From Branchiostoma floridae (taxonomy: Eukaryota; Chordata; Leptocardii; Amphioxiformes; Branchiostomatidae): a DNA stretch of 64,000 nucleotides. The notes under the pieces are model-generated. The model worked only from the letters and a program-made list of their open reading frames with translations, had not been told where the DNA came from and did no database searches. Numbering within the stretch: position 1 is the first letter of the stretch; every line of letters begins with the position of its first letter. Location: contig NC_049983.1 in NCBI RefSeq assembly GCF_000003815.2, positions 1-64,000 on the forward strand. The letters run 5' to 3'. The translations under genes were made by a program, and so were the position numbers. This document shows, one piece after another, positions 18,790-32,995 of this stretch.

Positions 18790-21700
18790 CAGACTACCTT
18801 AATGTTATGAACGACATTGATTTTCACCTGTTAAAAAAACACATGTCACCCACATGTTCTGGGGTCTACAGAGGATTTTAAGCATAAAACCAAGTCAGTG
18901 TGACCTTGTTGGAATTTAGAGTCAGCTTGTAAGGCTCTGGGATTTCCTCGCTTTGGAAAGTTTTTTCTCCAGTTTTCTGTTATAGCCCCCGAAATGTTTG
19001 GTACCGCATTCTTAACATTGCAGTTGCTAGCTGTACACCTAGCTGTACAGTAAAGTAATACCAGTCAGTATTGACCTGAAGAAAGTAACAGTCACCGAAA
19101 CGTCGGCAAGGTAAATAACGACTGGTTGTTATCTAAAATATTACATTAAAACTCCAACCATGCTAACTTGAAAAGGAAGACAACACACAAAATACACCTC
19201 TAATATTCCTTTATTTTTTTTGTTTGTTTATCAAAATTTTGGGTAAGAACACGTTACGTAGTTCTCTACTACATAGGAGGTTCTCGTCCGTCCTCCGAGT
19301 CTCTTGTGACATCAAAAGGACTAGAAAGGCATGGTTCAGTGGTACTTTGATACAAATTGTGCCTTGATTTACCCAATAACTTTCGCTGTGGAAATATAAA
19401 AATGCTTTGTCTCTATATACGGCCAGTCTATGTAATAAATATCTTAGACAATTGTTTCATTGGACGTTTTTCTTTCTTTACATAAATATCAGCTTTGCTA
19501 GTAAGCATCCTATCTTTTACCCCAGGTTGTTGAAAATGTTTGGGTTGTGTGCATGCTTGCAGTGTTAAGTATACGAGGTTGTGCAAAATCATGACATTCC
19601 TTACACTTACTGTCTACCGAACACCATTTCCTTGCAACAAACAGCAAATATGGCAACTCTGATGCTTTCATAACCCCCTAAAGCTCCTCCTGTACATGGG
19701 CAAATTCTTGTCGCCACCGGTGGTTAGAAAACAAACAAACGCTTCATCTTTTAGCAACTTCAAAAATGCGTCATTTTTGTACCCATCAAGTATGGGCCAA
19801 CATCTTTCTTACGTATAGACTTGGTATGCAGTGAAACATATTACAAGGCACAATTCCCAGAGAATACCCAGGTTTATATCAGTTTCTTTCCTTTTTGTGT
19901 TCTTAGTCAATTGGGCCATGTACATCTCGTGAGCGCGTATTTCATCGCTTTTTGGCAACAAGTCGTGCCCCTAGTTACTCGTGCATAACAAACGCTCGCA
20001 ATTGTGACAACATCTCTGTCAAAAACAGTCAGTGGTAGAACTGTGTACCTAAACATATTTCAGATACAGGTACAGTAATTTAGGTAAAGGTCCGGGCTTA
20101 AACAAGTTTGCTCAAATATCTGTAAGTCATACAAGTAACCAACTCTCTTTTGAATAATTGTATCTCAAAGCAATATTCTTGCAAGTTCTTTAACCGTAGG
20201 ACTGCCACAACAGTCCTCGTTGACAAGGAATTTACCCATCTTAAAGACCTAAGTCTTAAAATTGGTGTCCACTAGTATTTCAGTTTACTCAGGTCCAGGT
20301 ACACCTGTACATACCTGTACATGTACCTACACTATTTCATAGGTATGGACATTAGGTACACAGCCCTAGTCAGTGGTGAAGTGTATTACTACCTAACACA
20401 TCATTGCTTCTTCTACAGCTGCCAGTACTTTGATAACACTGATCAGAAAAAGCACTGCAAGTACAAAGCATGACGTTAGTACAAGTAAGCAACATCGTAG
20501 TCATCCCTTTATAATAGTTATCCTTCATAGCAGGTTTCAGGGCTTTGGTTTATTATGTCTACCTTCACAAAAGGTGGGAATTTTGTTTTTGCTCCGTTTC
20601 TTCTTCTTCTCTTCCCTTTCCAAACAAATAAGGGCAATGACCTCGATCAGACGCCTGTCACCATGGTTACTGGAGGTGCTTGCAGACCTCCTGTGATGTT
20701 CGATTTCATAATGTAGCAAGTGGAAGGACAGGGCTGGTCTTTGTTTGAGAAAGAACAAACCGGGCAGTAGCTTGTTACACTAGACCATGTGAAGGCAAAC
20801 ATAACACATTTGCTTGAAAATGTTGACAATTCTACTTATGTTTTCTGATTGTATATCAGTATTTTGATTAGCTGACTGGCAGCTTGAATTCTAATATACA
20901 AGTAGAAAACATTTCACAGTATTCCAACAATGTCAAGCCCTGCAGGTTGCTATGAAGGTTACAGTATAGTATAGGTGAGTCCTTACCTACTTGAATACAA
21001 TAATAGACAATGTAACAGCAAGCAAGAATCCCAAAGTGTCACACAATTGACATAATTACATGTGAACAACATGACTAGATGGAAAATCGTCTTCGTGGCA
21101 GCATCATATATGATCTGTGCATCGGTTTTGTAACATATTTCACATCTGGATTAGCGCCATTCAATAACATATTACTGTAATATACTAAATAAGACCATAA
21201 AATCATGTACCAATCATCACACAGCTATGGCACAGGAGGTATACTGGAGTATTCAGAAATACGCTATAGGATATATCAAATAATGACATTTCATAAGTAT
21301 TGCAATCTGAAATCTGAGAGCAGACACCATTGTGGTGGCGGCTCCCTTTTAAAACCATGCTAACAAAATAATTCACTTACTGAACGTTCACCTGTCAACC
21401 TTGTTAGACAAGCATTTAGTACCATACTTTCTTTCAAAATAGTTATGACATTATATAGATGTTAGAATATAACACGATGGCTATGGACATAATCACCAAT
21501 CTGGTAATACACCACCACTTGCAATACCGTATCCAGTACTAATGGCATTTCATAGAAACTATTGCCTAATCTGAAATGGACAACTCACCAACAAGGGCAC
21601 ATTTAATGTTGTCCCCTCACAAAAAAATCTTTCAATGTCTTTTGTTAACATCATTACCAGTGACTTCTATGACAACACTGCGTAATAATGCAAATATCAT

Positions 21701-24700
21701 ACATAAAATATACTGGCATTTTGATCACACGGTTTACCATACATGCTACACTGGTAAACAATCAAAGAATACATAACTGTTGAAATAACAGTTCAACTAT
21801 TTCAAGAATCAAAGAATACCCTAGTTCACTTAATTGCATCTTATAATAATCGAAGATTTCCACTGAAAGATACCAAAGAACAGCTTATTAGATAATAGTG
21901 GTTGAAACCTTTTTTACCAGTACCCATATACTGTACTTTGTTATACAACGTAACATGGAAGATCTAGATGTAATATACTGACGGCTCCGCCCCTGAGGCG
22001 TCGCCAAAACATGCAGCACTAAAAATGCCCTTTCTACTACCAAAAGGACTGGACTTTAGTAACAATATATAAACTAGGCTTTCCTAGGATCTCGTATAAC
22101 TGTTTATAACAAAGTATAAGCAAGTGCTCACATATTCTTTCAGTAGAGTTCAAAATCTGAATATTAAACATTGATAGAAAATGAGTAGTTGCTGTAGTAT
22201 GAATAAATAACTGCAACATATTACTGCATAATTTTTTTGCAAGAAGTGCTGTACTTCATATAAATAGATGATCAATATTGGCTTATAAATGGATATTTTG
22301 ATACCGTAAGCATTTGCAAATATTTGATAACAATGTAAATTGCCAATTTCTTTAAAAATAATACAAAACATAGATTGCGTTGAATATATATGTGTAAAAA
22401 TAAGAATATAGGCTTTGGAAGAAAAAATTCATTTACACTTACAGGTTGATTGGTGGGATCACGATTGGTTTGGCTGGAATACTTTGAGCTGTTTTACTTA
22501 GTCTGAATAGACACACAAACTTGTAATACGTTTCTGTGTTAATGACCATTACCAAGCCAAACAAGCCATTCAATAAAAGGCTAACAAGCATGCTCTCATA
22601 AACATGCTTTATATACGTGTATTAGAACACTTATACCACATAACTGGAATGTGAATATGACTTATTCTAAGGCCTACCCATTATTCCATTATATAATTAG
22701 TATTGTTACAATACATTGAACAAATGCACTTCTATAGTTAAGAGACGATAATATACAATACCACCAAAAGTGTTAGTTTAAGAGTCACGAAATTCAATGC
22801 TATAGTACATTTCCTTGCCCCCCTCCCACTCGGAAGAAACCATCATAGATGAGGGGGTGACCAGCGGGTGGATCGGTCCACAGGGCCCATGCACATGCAA
22901 AGATGGCTGCTGACATGCATGACTTCTAACACTGTGGAAAAGAGGAAAATCATAGAAAGAAACCATAGTTAAATAAGAGCCGATATACCTGTATAATGAA
23001 ATAAACCACTCACTGGTAATAAATAGCAAAGGAATGCAAAGACAAGTGTGTTTAAAATGTAGCAAGAAAGAAGTAAGAGAAAGAAACAGTAATAGTAGAA
23101 TGTTCTTTATAACTTAGTTTCATATTGAAGACAACGAATTGTATAAAAGTTGCAAACAAAAATTGCACAACATATTGCTATGCCACTTTGGGAATGACTT
23201 GATTTTTCCACCTTGCATAGATGCACAACATGCATGTTAACTACCCCATGTTGAGGGCCATTCTAGCAGCTAAGGTAAAACTCTTGAATCCTCACCTAAA
23301 CGTGTTAACAGTAACTTCCTTGACAATATGGCATCAGAAATTTTCAATATACATCAAGTATGGCAAATTTGCAGGCAAGACTACCCTAACCAAAACTACA
23401 ACACCTTTGGGGGCACTGTGTTGGTAATAATACATGATGCTGAACATATAAAAGAGTTACTTTGATTGCACCTATAGTGAAGACAACACCGCAAGCTAGC
23501 TAAAGGCATGGTTTAAGAAACTTGCTGTTGTCATTTTGTAGAAATGTCTACCTTCTCCTGGGTTATTCCAAGAACACTTTTGTTGTCATCGATACACTGA
23601 CTTATGAAGACTGGGAATTCTCTATTCTTTCACAGTGTCGTCAGTTGTGTTCTCATTCTGTATGTACCTTAATGCTGTGATAGGTAACATGGTACTAACA
23701 CCTAGCAGTAGTACTGAGAACACACGTGAACGTTTAACACTTTCGTTAACTCCTTTCTAGTCGTTCTTTCTTGCACTGTTGGATTAGGCCTCCTCCCCTA
23801 GCTTTGGCACTTTAGCGCTAGAGGGAGAGTGAGAGAGTTCTCCTATATATGCAGCATGGGGCTTGTGCTTCAGGTTTTGTCTCGATGGCGCCTGATGCGG
23901 GGCTCCGAATCCCTGCGATGGCTCTGAAACCAGGCAAGTCTTAGTTCTCACTTTAAGACATTACCAAAGGGGTTGACACTTGCATAATTATAGTAATACC
24001 AAAGTTTGTAAGTTGACAGGCTATTGGTTGGTTCATTCTTCAAGTTGAAGACAAGGTTACGTACCACTGATGGTAAGCCTTCATGCTAACACAGACCGAA
24101 ATGTTATGTTAAGAGTAGGGCTATACAAACTGCAATTGTTATGTCTTAGATATGCCATAAGTAGACATGCTTGCCATAATGTGTTATTGTGTTTACACAG
24201 TGTTAGCATATTGCAGGTAGCAAAGGGGCAAATCACATAGAACAAGCTGTTACCAGTAATTGTCAATGCTTAGATCATGACAGTGACACGCAAGTCTCTT
24301 ATGACATCACAGTAAGTCAGGAAAGAGTTTGTCAGACAAATTTGACAGTAGTTGCACATACTTGGCAGGGTACATTCATTCACAGCTCATAGCCTCATTT
24401 GCTTGAGAACTAAGTACAATGCCATCAAAATCATACCTCTACAACCACTTTTACAGCCGAGGCTAGTCATACACTTTTCCTACCTTCTATGTCCAAAGCA
24501 TGCCCATCATGACGTGCTAACTACATTGTCCATGCTGACACAAGATTGAAGACAGAAAAGTGGACAGGTTACACGTTCGTGCACAGAGATTGTATGTCAA
24601 AGTGGTAAGGGGTGCCTGGACAAGGTACAGGATCAGAGTGACCCAAAAAAGGTCTACTAGTAGTTTTATTGCACATTGTGGCATTACTGTTTTGAAACTA

Positions 24701-25999
24701 GAGGGTTTTATTGTAACTGCTGACACCCATTACAAAGCAGCTTTAAAAAGTTAAATCTTTAAACCCAATCCCATACCTTGCCCACTCACTTCTTTTGCAT
24801 GTTGACATGATTTTGACATTGTGAGGTATATAATGGATGCAGGATAGTAAAGTGTCATGGCAATTTCTTACCAAGATATCACCCAAGCTCACTCTGACAA
24901 CATCATGTATAACAGGATAGATTTTTTTCTGCAGATCTTTTCTTTACATTGCTCACCCAGAAAAATTAAGAAGCCCTAATTAGCATGAAATTACCATGCC
25001 AGTCGGCAACAACGCTACATGTACCTTCAGGCAGCATGAAAACATCAGTGCTGCAATGACCATCAGTTTCCATAGGGATTCTGTTTCTGCAATCACCAAG
25101 AGAAATGTATCCTTTGTAAAATTTGTTACACCTCTTCTCAAGAAGTGTTACCAGTAGTAGTTTTAGGTGACTATCTTGGCAAGAAAGCCATGTTGTTACG
25201 TACAGATTGTTCAACCTTCTCCCACGTACAGAAAGGTGTTACCTTAGTAGGAAGAAGGTTAATTCTCACAAAGTACAGATAATGTACAGCAACAGGAAAG
25301 GTGGATCGGACAATGATGCACAGTGAAAAGGCATTCTAATGGCATCTACTACCCTGAGAGACCGTATTTACCAGGTAGAATACGTAAAACCTTTGACATG
25401 CTGTACCCCCTTTCAAAAAAGGTGTGACAATGATCTAAATGCNNNNNNNNNNNNNNNNNNNNNNNNNNNNNNNNNNNNNNNNNNNNNNNNNNNNNNNNNN
25501 NNNNNNNNNNNNNNNNNNNNNNNNNNNNNNNNNNNNNNNNNNCTTAGTTAACCTTGGTTTTGCATGTTTGGCATATTCAAACATTTGTTGTTTTAACAAA
25601 TTTTGTCAACTTTTTTTGGTAATGGCTAGGAGGAAGATAGGCAGACACTCACTAGCTTACCCTGACATGGCCCCTACCTGTTGCACAGTTCACGTTGGGG
25701 GCAAGGGGGTCGACTTGACTTTCCCTTACTACGTAGCCAAATACCCTGGGGTACGAGCATTAGCGAATCCCATTGTACAGAGCTGGTTACCTCTGTATGT
25801 TCTGTACAGTCTCAGTCCTGCATTCGACAGGCACGCCGAGCTTCGGGAACATGTTGAAAGGAAGCTGTGAGCAGCTGAGATTATTACAGATTAACTCAGC
25901 ACCCTCCCTCCGTCTAGCCCCGAGCAGCTATTCGCACAGTCGGCCTACACATGCAACACTGTTGTCTCCATGCTACAAGCACGGAACAGTGGGGCCGTT
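18790..25999. other. No recognisable coding gene; possible BicD 3' UTR and downstream DNA
   Basis: AT-rich, low in repeats compared with the flanks, with a 100-N gap at 25443-25542. A repeat-like motif (CACCGAAACGTCGGCAAGG) is at 19094. Minus-strand polyadenylation signals (TTTATT on the plus strand) occur at 24664, 24705 and elsewhere, so the left edge of the BicD transcript cannot be fixed. A possible minus-strand acceptor (CCTCTTTTCCACAG) ends near 22935. Confidence 0.5.
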
Positions 26000-27014
26000 T
26001 TAGTGGTTTGTGGCCCCTCCTGGCCGATATGTAGCCCCTCCAAAGTGGTGAGAACCCCCCAACCCCGCCCCCGCCCCACCGTCGCGGTGGTGGTCTCTAT
26101 GCCTCATTGAGGGTTGCCTGCCCCTCGGACTTACTTTGGTGGTGGTGCCGCCGTATCGCGACGACATCCGCATGGAGCTGGACCTCTTGACGCGATTGGT
26201 CTGCTCGCGGTCGAACTCCAGGTCCTCCAGTCTCTGTGTGAGCGCCAGTTTCTGCTGTATGGCCATGCGCAGCAGGGAGTTGAGCGTCTTCTTCTCGTCC
26301 TCCGCGGCCGCCAGCTGCCTCTGCATCTCGTCCAGCTGGCTCACGTACTCGTCGCAGCGACTCGCGAACATTGCTCGCAAGGAAGAGAAAGTGGCCGCAT
26401 CTTCCTTGAGGGCCTTGAGTTCCTGACGAAGCTTCATCATGGTCTCGTGGACCATGGACTTCTCCGACTCGTATTTGCTCTTGAGGTTGGCGAGCGCCAC
26501 CTCGGCCGTCTGTTTGTTCGCCTTCAGCACCGTGCGTAGCGTGGCGATCTGTTCGCGTTTCGCGCTGAGGAGGGATTTCAGCTTCAGCACCTGTTCCTGC
26601 AGCTCGGCCTTGTCCATCGCATCCGAGGAATCCACTGGCGACCGCTGGCGCGCAACCTCCACCATGTGGTCGATTGCACGCTTGAGGTGCCTAATCTGGT
26701 CCCTGACGGTTTGCAGCAAGTTGTAGCACGTGGTGGGGTCTCCCTTGACCTCCCCGTTCTGTGCGGCGGCCCCCTCGGGTCCCGTCTCGGACGTGGGGCT
26801 CTCGGGGCTGGACGGAGGGGAGTCGGTGCCTCTTCGTCGGTGCGCTGCGGGGTCGGGCGTGCTGAGGCCGGAAGGCCTGATCTCCGCCATGCTGTTTCTG
26901 CGGGCCAGCGTGGGGCTGGTCTGCCTGCCGTGACCGTTACGGGATGAGAGGATGGGCATCGATCCCGCTCTCAACCTGTGACCGTGACTTTTTCTCTCCT
27001 TCTTCATACTGTTC
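26000..27014 (-). CDS. BICD: BicD exon 9 (cargo-binding C-terminus)
   Basis: The acceptor TTGTCCTGCAG precedes 27014; 1 base completes an Arg codon, then 337 residues run to TAA 26000-26002. A low-complexity Ser/Arg/Pro stretch comes first, then the strongly conserved third coiled coil ([40 protein letters not shown]). The tail after [10 protein letters not shown] is Arg/Gly/His-rich and not conserved. A consensus internal donor (AAA|GTAAGT, 26135/26134) could give an alternative C-terminus. Confidence 0.93.
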
Positions 27015-30000
27015 CTGCAGGACAAATAGAACGTCAGCCTTAAGCTTATGATCTCTTTTTACATAAATCTACATTTGTACTAAGCATATAAAGATAATGC
27101 ATAAACACTTGTACAAGTTGAAAAGACAAAAAAAATTTAACAGTTCTTGGTGAATGTCAATGTGCAGATGTTGACACATCACTTTCAGTGTAGTATTTGT
27201 TGAAAGATATACACGAATAAATTCTCTCCTTCTTTTTACTGTTCCTGTGGGACACAACTAGGAAGAAAAAAGTTTGTGAATCAATCTCTGCCTACCGGAA
27301 ATTTCTCCAAAGGCATAAATTGTACCTACTGTCACTGACATACCTAAAAACATGCAATACCACATACATACGAACAAGTACACGAACACACAGACAGACA
27401 CACACACACAAATACACACACATACAATGTTCAAATATCTGCTACTGTCACTCCTCTAAGTTGCAGTGCTATTAGAAAGGGTTGCAGTCAAGAATATTGT
27501 AAGACATGTCTGACACCTTTCGGTATAAATGCAGTTGACTGTTCTACTATACAGTCAAACTTGATCTAATGACCACTTGCACAAGACGACATTCACCTCA
27601 AGATGACTGCTTTTTGACGGTCCCCAAATTTCCCCCATAGACACAAGTATGACACTGTACCTTCTGGCTCCCTTGGCAGTTCTCATGTGATCCAGCATGA
27701 TCCTGCTGGGCGTCTCCCCGTTCACCATGCAGATGTGGTGGTACAGTTGTGCGAGCTCCTCGCTAACCGTCACCAGCTCGTCCTGTGTCATGTTGATGCT
27801 GCTCTGGCCCTCGCTAGCCAGCTCGCTCGTCGAACACAGCCTGTCCTCCAGCTGGCGGATGGTCTGTTTGGGACAGAAGTGAGAAAACTGTCAGATTTGT
27901 CGTGACTTCAGCACTAAAACGGCATTGCTGTAATGTATAACAACTGGAGTCGGCACGCATGCATGCCAGTTTGGGGGGATGGCTGGGGACCAATTCATAT
28001 ATGAAATGCAGTCACTGGAGTCACCTAAATTCCAAGCAGATGTATTGGTCAGGCTTGTTTTGTGTGTGTTTTCTGTATTTCTATGTCTCCCTCTGTATCA
28101 ATGCACTCTTTACAACTACATGTACATGCATAAGTAGAGACAGACTTAGAAACCAGAAAAGACAACAAAGAGCCTCAGGTCAAGCTTGAAATGTATGTTC
28201 TGGCTGCGGATTAGGAAGAATGTCTACAATAGAACCTCGGCTATCAGACAGCTTTTGGATCAATGCAATCTTTTTCAAGATAACTAGAGGAATTGGGCTG
28301 GACTGCCAATTCATTGAAAGAAATTAAACAGTACTCGTTAGAAAATGCTTACATATAACATCAACGGATTAACCATTTTAAAGACCAGGCTAAAACTGTA
28401 GGGTCTAGTTCACCAGCTACTAGTCTTGTCTTTTATCGTGCAAATGTTTGAAAAACTCAATGTCACTTCCATGTAGCGTAGTCATACAACAAATCAGTGT
28501 GGTACAAATGTACAATAATTAACTTTTCATATCATTCCGGTTAACAACTAGCCTGGGTACCATCCGGGTAGTAGTTTGCTCCCATGTTCGCTTCTGCTAC
28601 CCATCCGTGGCAATGTACATTCAAATCTTTTGGTGTTGACGTCAGTTAATGAACGAATTAAGGAATGATTTATACTTTTAGAGCGCTCTGTCGAACAGGT
28701 GTTGTAAACAGGAATTCCAACACCTGTTCGAATACAGCGATCAATTTAACCATAATTTTCAAGTGTCTTGTGTGTCTGGTTAGGCACCAGTCAGCGCCCT
28801 TGTTAAAAATTTTGGACGAGAATCAAATACTCCAGGTATTAGAGATGTTGAAGTTTCTAAATGGAACAGGAGAAAAACAACTCTATATAATGTTTAATAA
28901 ACTAAGTTTGGAGAGAACTACTTCCTGGATGGTACCCAGGCTAGTTAACAACAGTTTGTTGCCTGTGGTAGCAAGGAATCATGGTACAACATTGAAGAAA
29001 CACAGTTCATCTGGGTTCCTTGAATCAAGTAGGCAGTCTTACAAGATGTTGGAATTTCTGCATCCAATAGTGGCTTCCTGATAAATTGGAGGTTCTAATA
29101 ATCGAGGTTGTACTGTTCTTATTGCCCTAGATCTCTCATTTGCAGGAAACGATCACAACATTTCAACTGTTTCATGTAACAGTTGAGGAAGAAAGTATCA
29201 ATGAATGGAGTTGGCCTAGTTGTTGAAAAAGAGTAGCAAATGCAAGACAAAACTTGAATAAGTATTGCATGTTGGGTCTGCCTTAGATCATGACTTGTAC
29301 TCGTTACTTAAACATCACACCATTTCACCAATTGAAATGTGCTAGGAAACAAACCAGAAAAGAAAAGGTAAAATCATCGTTAACTGAGCATGTGATGCAC
29401 TAGTATGTATGCTGCACATTCTGCTTGACCGAACGACAAACCAAATGCTTGGTAACCTGGCAGTTCTCTTGCTCACGGTTAGACGGGGGGAAGGCTGAAC
29501 GGTAAACAAAAGTACAGGCAAGGACAGGACAGGTAAACTTTTGTTCATGACACTCCAGCTCACAGAAAAGGGTCTAGAATTTGGTACATTTCTCTGGTTT
29601 GACATTAGTAGCAGGGGGTGAAAACAGTGAGTGGTAAAACATTTCAAATGCCGAAGCCCTAAGTGAATGCAAGACAAAAATTTTCACAGCAAGAATGCAC
29701 ATGTCATGTACAATTTTAAGCAAACATAGAGTTAAACGCATTCATGGAGAGGGTCAAGCAATAAGCCAGATACATTTGTAAGCGTAAGGGCACTGAGTGA
29801 AGGAAGTTTGTACTGGTACATATAAAGCAATATTGGCCAGCAAAGCTTTGACCATGGCCCGATATCATCACAATTTTGCTGTGGGCAAATGTTGAGCCAC
29901 ATTTATGTTAGTGCAGTAAAGAACCAACATTCTCTTTACCAAAGCAAGGCTTGGCGTATCTACCTGAGGTGCAGGGGCTGTGATAGCGGCGGCGGCGGTG

Positions 30001-32963
30001 ATACTAACAAAAAACGTCTACACAAGCCAAGTTACTGGATGAGAAAAGCTCTTTAAATGTTGAAAGCATCTTCCATGACGAGCTAATTATTAACGGTCCT
30101 GACCTGTAATCTTTCAAGCATTTGTCTGTGGAGTTGCGAGACTTGAGCCTCCAACCCATGAATGACGGATGCGGACTGCCTCAAACCCCACTCCTGATAG
30201 AGGACGAGAGAGAAACCCCTCAAGGAATCTTTACAGACCAGTTGGACGTCTCAAGTATTTCCTTAAACTTCTGTCTTAATAATTTGTATTGGCTTCTTTC
30301 AGTGGCAATGGGACCTGTCGACAGATGCCTTTAAACCTCTTTTTGTATCTTTGCATTACACAAAGGGACCATAAAGTTCCAAAATTCGGCTTCTTTGAGG
30401 TTGATCGTGCAGCAAGTTTAATACAAAGAGAACGTAGTAGTAGTAGTGGCAGAGCTTGCAAAGCAGTGCATTTGTTTGCCATCTAAAAGTGCAAGTTATC
30501 ATAAACAACACAGAGAAACGGCTAAGGAGAGTGCACACTGTGCTGTGTGTCCAGTATCGTGACAAGTGTAAAGACATATGCTGTGCAAACTCGCATCTCG
30601 GTCGAACTGTAGACGACGACTATTACAGTAAGCATTATGGCAATAGTGCGTGTGTATATGCTTGAAAAAGCGAGTATACTTTAGGGCCGAGACTTCTTTC
30701 TGTTTGTTGAAGTTTGTTGGGTACAAACATTTTGGACCAGTAAGTTACATGTATGATACTACGTAGATGAACGTGGCATGGTTACCTGTCTTGCTTCGAT
30801 GTTCCTCTTGTTCAGAGCAGACATCTGAGCTTGCATCTCGCTGAACCTGGACTTGTGTCTCCTGTCCTCGTCTTCCTGACTCTCCTGAAACATCTTCAGC
30901 TCTGACTCCAGGGTCCTCAATTTCGCCTGCAACATTTCTTTGCTCTCGTGGTCAACCTGTAAAATTGTGGGGGGACGACTCTTATCATTCCACATGATAG
31001 TTAACAGTTCAGTACTATCAAGAGTATATAAGAGTTACTAGTATGTACTATGACGTAGGGTCCTCAATTTCGCCTGCAACATTTCTTTGCTCTCGTGATC
31101 AACCTGTAAAATTGTGGGGGGGACGACTCTTATCATTCCACATAATATCATTGGGTAACAGTTATTATCTAGCATATATTTACTATAAAGCATATATGAG
31201 AGAAATGGATCATTCTCTAGAGTACTCAATTTCAACATTGGGAAATCCGATGACTCTTATCATTCCACATAATAGTTAACAGTTCAGTACTATCTAGAGT
31301 ATATGAGGGTTATGTACCATGACGTAGGGTACTCAATTTTGCCTGCAACATTTCTTTGCTCTCATGGTCAACCTGTGTAGTTGTGTGTGTGTGGGGGGGG
31401 GGGGGGGTGTTCTTATCATTCCACATAATAGTTACTATTTAGAGTATATGAGAGTTATGTACCATGACGTAGGGTACTCAATTTTGCCTGCAACTATTCT
31501 TTGCTTTATAATCTAATGGCAAAGTAGTGGAGGAACAACTGCACATATAGCATTGGCAGTTTAAAAGTTTTGTGTCTGTGATATCTTTGTTTCCTTCTGC
31601 TATTGGAGAGAAAGATATCAGCCAATCACATTGACTCTTGACTGCAGACGACGACGTGATTGGCTGATAACCTTCCCTTCAACAACAGGAGGGGTAGTAC
31701 CTGATTGGCTGATGGCTGGCCAGCCCAAGGCAGCAAGAAGAATAGATCAGGTATGATACATACAAGTATGGTATGACTTCAAGTACCCCTTGCAACTAAA
31801 ATGTGTTACCGTACATGTATCTCAGAGCAAAAGACGTAAAAAAAAGGAGGGGCCTGCGTGTCTTACCTTTTTCTTGGTGCCTTCGATCTCCGCAGTCATC
31901 TCAGACATCTTTAAGTCCTGCTCGGACAGTTTCTGCTGAGACTCCTGCAAAGTCTTCATCAGGGCCGCCTTCTCCATCTCAACCTGGGGGAAATTTGCAT
32001 ATCATGACATCATTTAAAACCCCACAATCCATCTGATTTTCTTTCTGTCACTTGTAAGTGTTGTATGACAACTGTATACATATGTATTTTTGTAGCCCTT
32101 GTCAATTAAACATTGAGCTGGAGATTTGGTGCCAGACAAGTCCTTGTGATGTTGCCGTTACAATGGGAAATTGAAGCATTCAAGGATCTAGAATGCAGGT
32201 TTCCACTCACCTGCCTCAACTTTAAGGCATGTCCCTGTAGCTCAACTGGCAGCGACCTCACAGTTGAGCTCCTACAAATGTATATGCAACTCGTTGGTAA
32301 CTCACGTGACCCTAGTCCATGTCCTGGGATGAGGACTGAACTGTCTTTCGGAAGGGACGTAAAATGGGGGGCCTGTGTTCGAGGAGGTGACTTGTGCAGC
32401 CCATACGACACTTGCTGACCTACGTACCACAACGCACTACAAGGTAACAACTCACCTGCTTCAACTGATGCTTCAGCTTCTGGATCTCCGACATGTGAAG
32501 TTCGCTGAGGAGGTCTGAGACGAGGCTGGGCCCCGGCTTGGCACCGTTGGTCTCCTCGTGGTAAACAATAACAACAACAACAACAACAACTCACCTGCTT
32601 CAACTGCTGCTTCAGCTTCTGGATCTCCGACATGTGAAGTTCGCTGAGGAGGTCTGAGACGAGACTGGGCCCCGGCTTGGCACCGTTGGTCTCCTCGTGG
32701 TAAACAACAACAACAACAACTCACCTGCTTCAACTGCTGCTTCAGCTTCTGGATCTCCGACATGTGAAGTTCGCTGAGGAGGTCTGAGACGAGGCTGGGC
32801 CCCGGCTTGGCACCGTTGGTCTCCTCGTGGTAAACAACAACAACAACAACAACTCACCTGCTTCAACTGCTGCTTCAGCTTCTGGATCTCCGACATGTGA
32901 AGTTCGCTGAGGAGGTCTGAGACGAGGCTGGGCCCCGGCCTGGCACCGTTGGTCTCCTCGTGG

Positions 32964-32995
<32 letters not shown>

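Noticed and set aside
22778-22935. Minus-strand open stretch after a good acceptor (CCTCTTTTCCACAG), as a BicD terminal exon
   Set aside because: From the only plausible donor (phase 0 at 26135) it reads one residue then a stop; the longer open frame needs phase 2, for which no donor is seen.
26114-26947. Long plus-strand ORFs at 26.1-26.9 kb
   Set aside because: Antisense shadows of BicD exon 9, whose minus-strand translation is strongly conserved.
28665-29081. 138-residue plus-strand ORF
   Set aside because: Most of it lies in and runs out of the TAGCCTGGGTACC element; no recognisable domain.
29964-30017. Possible 54-nt alanine-rich BicD exon (GCGGCGGCGGTG region, minus strand) with a donor CAG|GTAGAT
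   Set aside because: The better acceptor gives a 40-nt, frame-breaking exon and the in-frame acceptor lacks a pyrimidine tract; the peptide is low complexity and does not fit a coiled coil.
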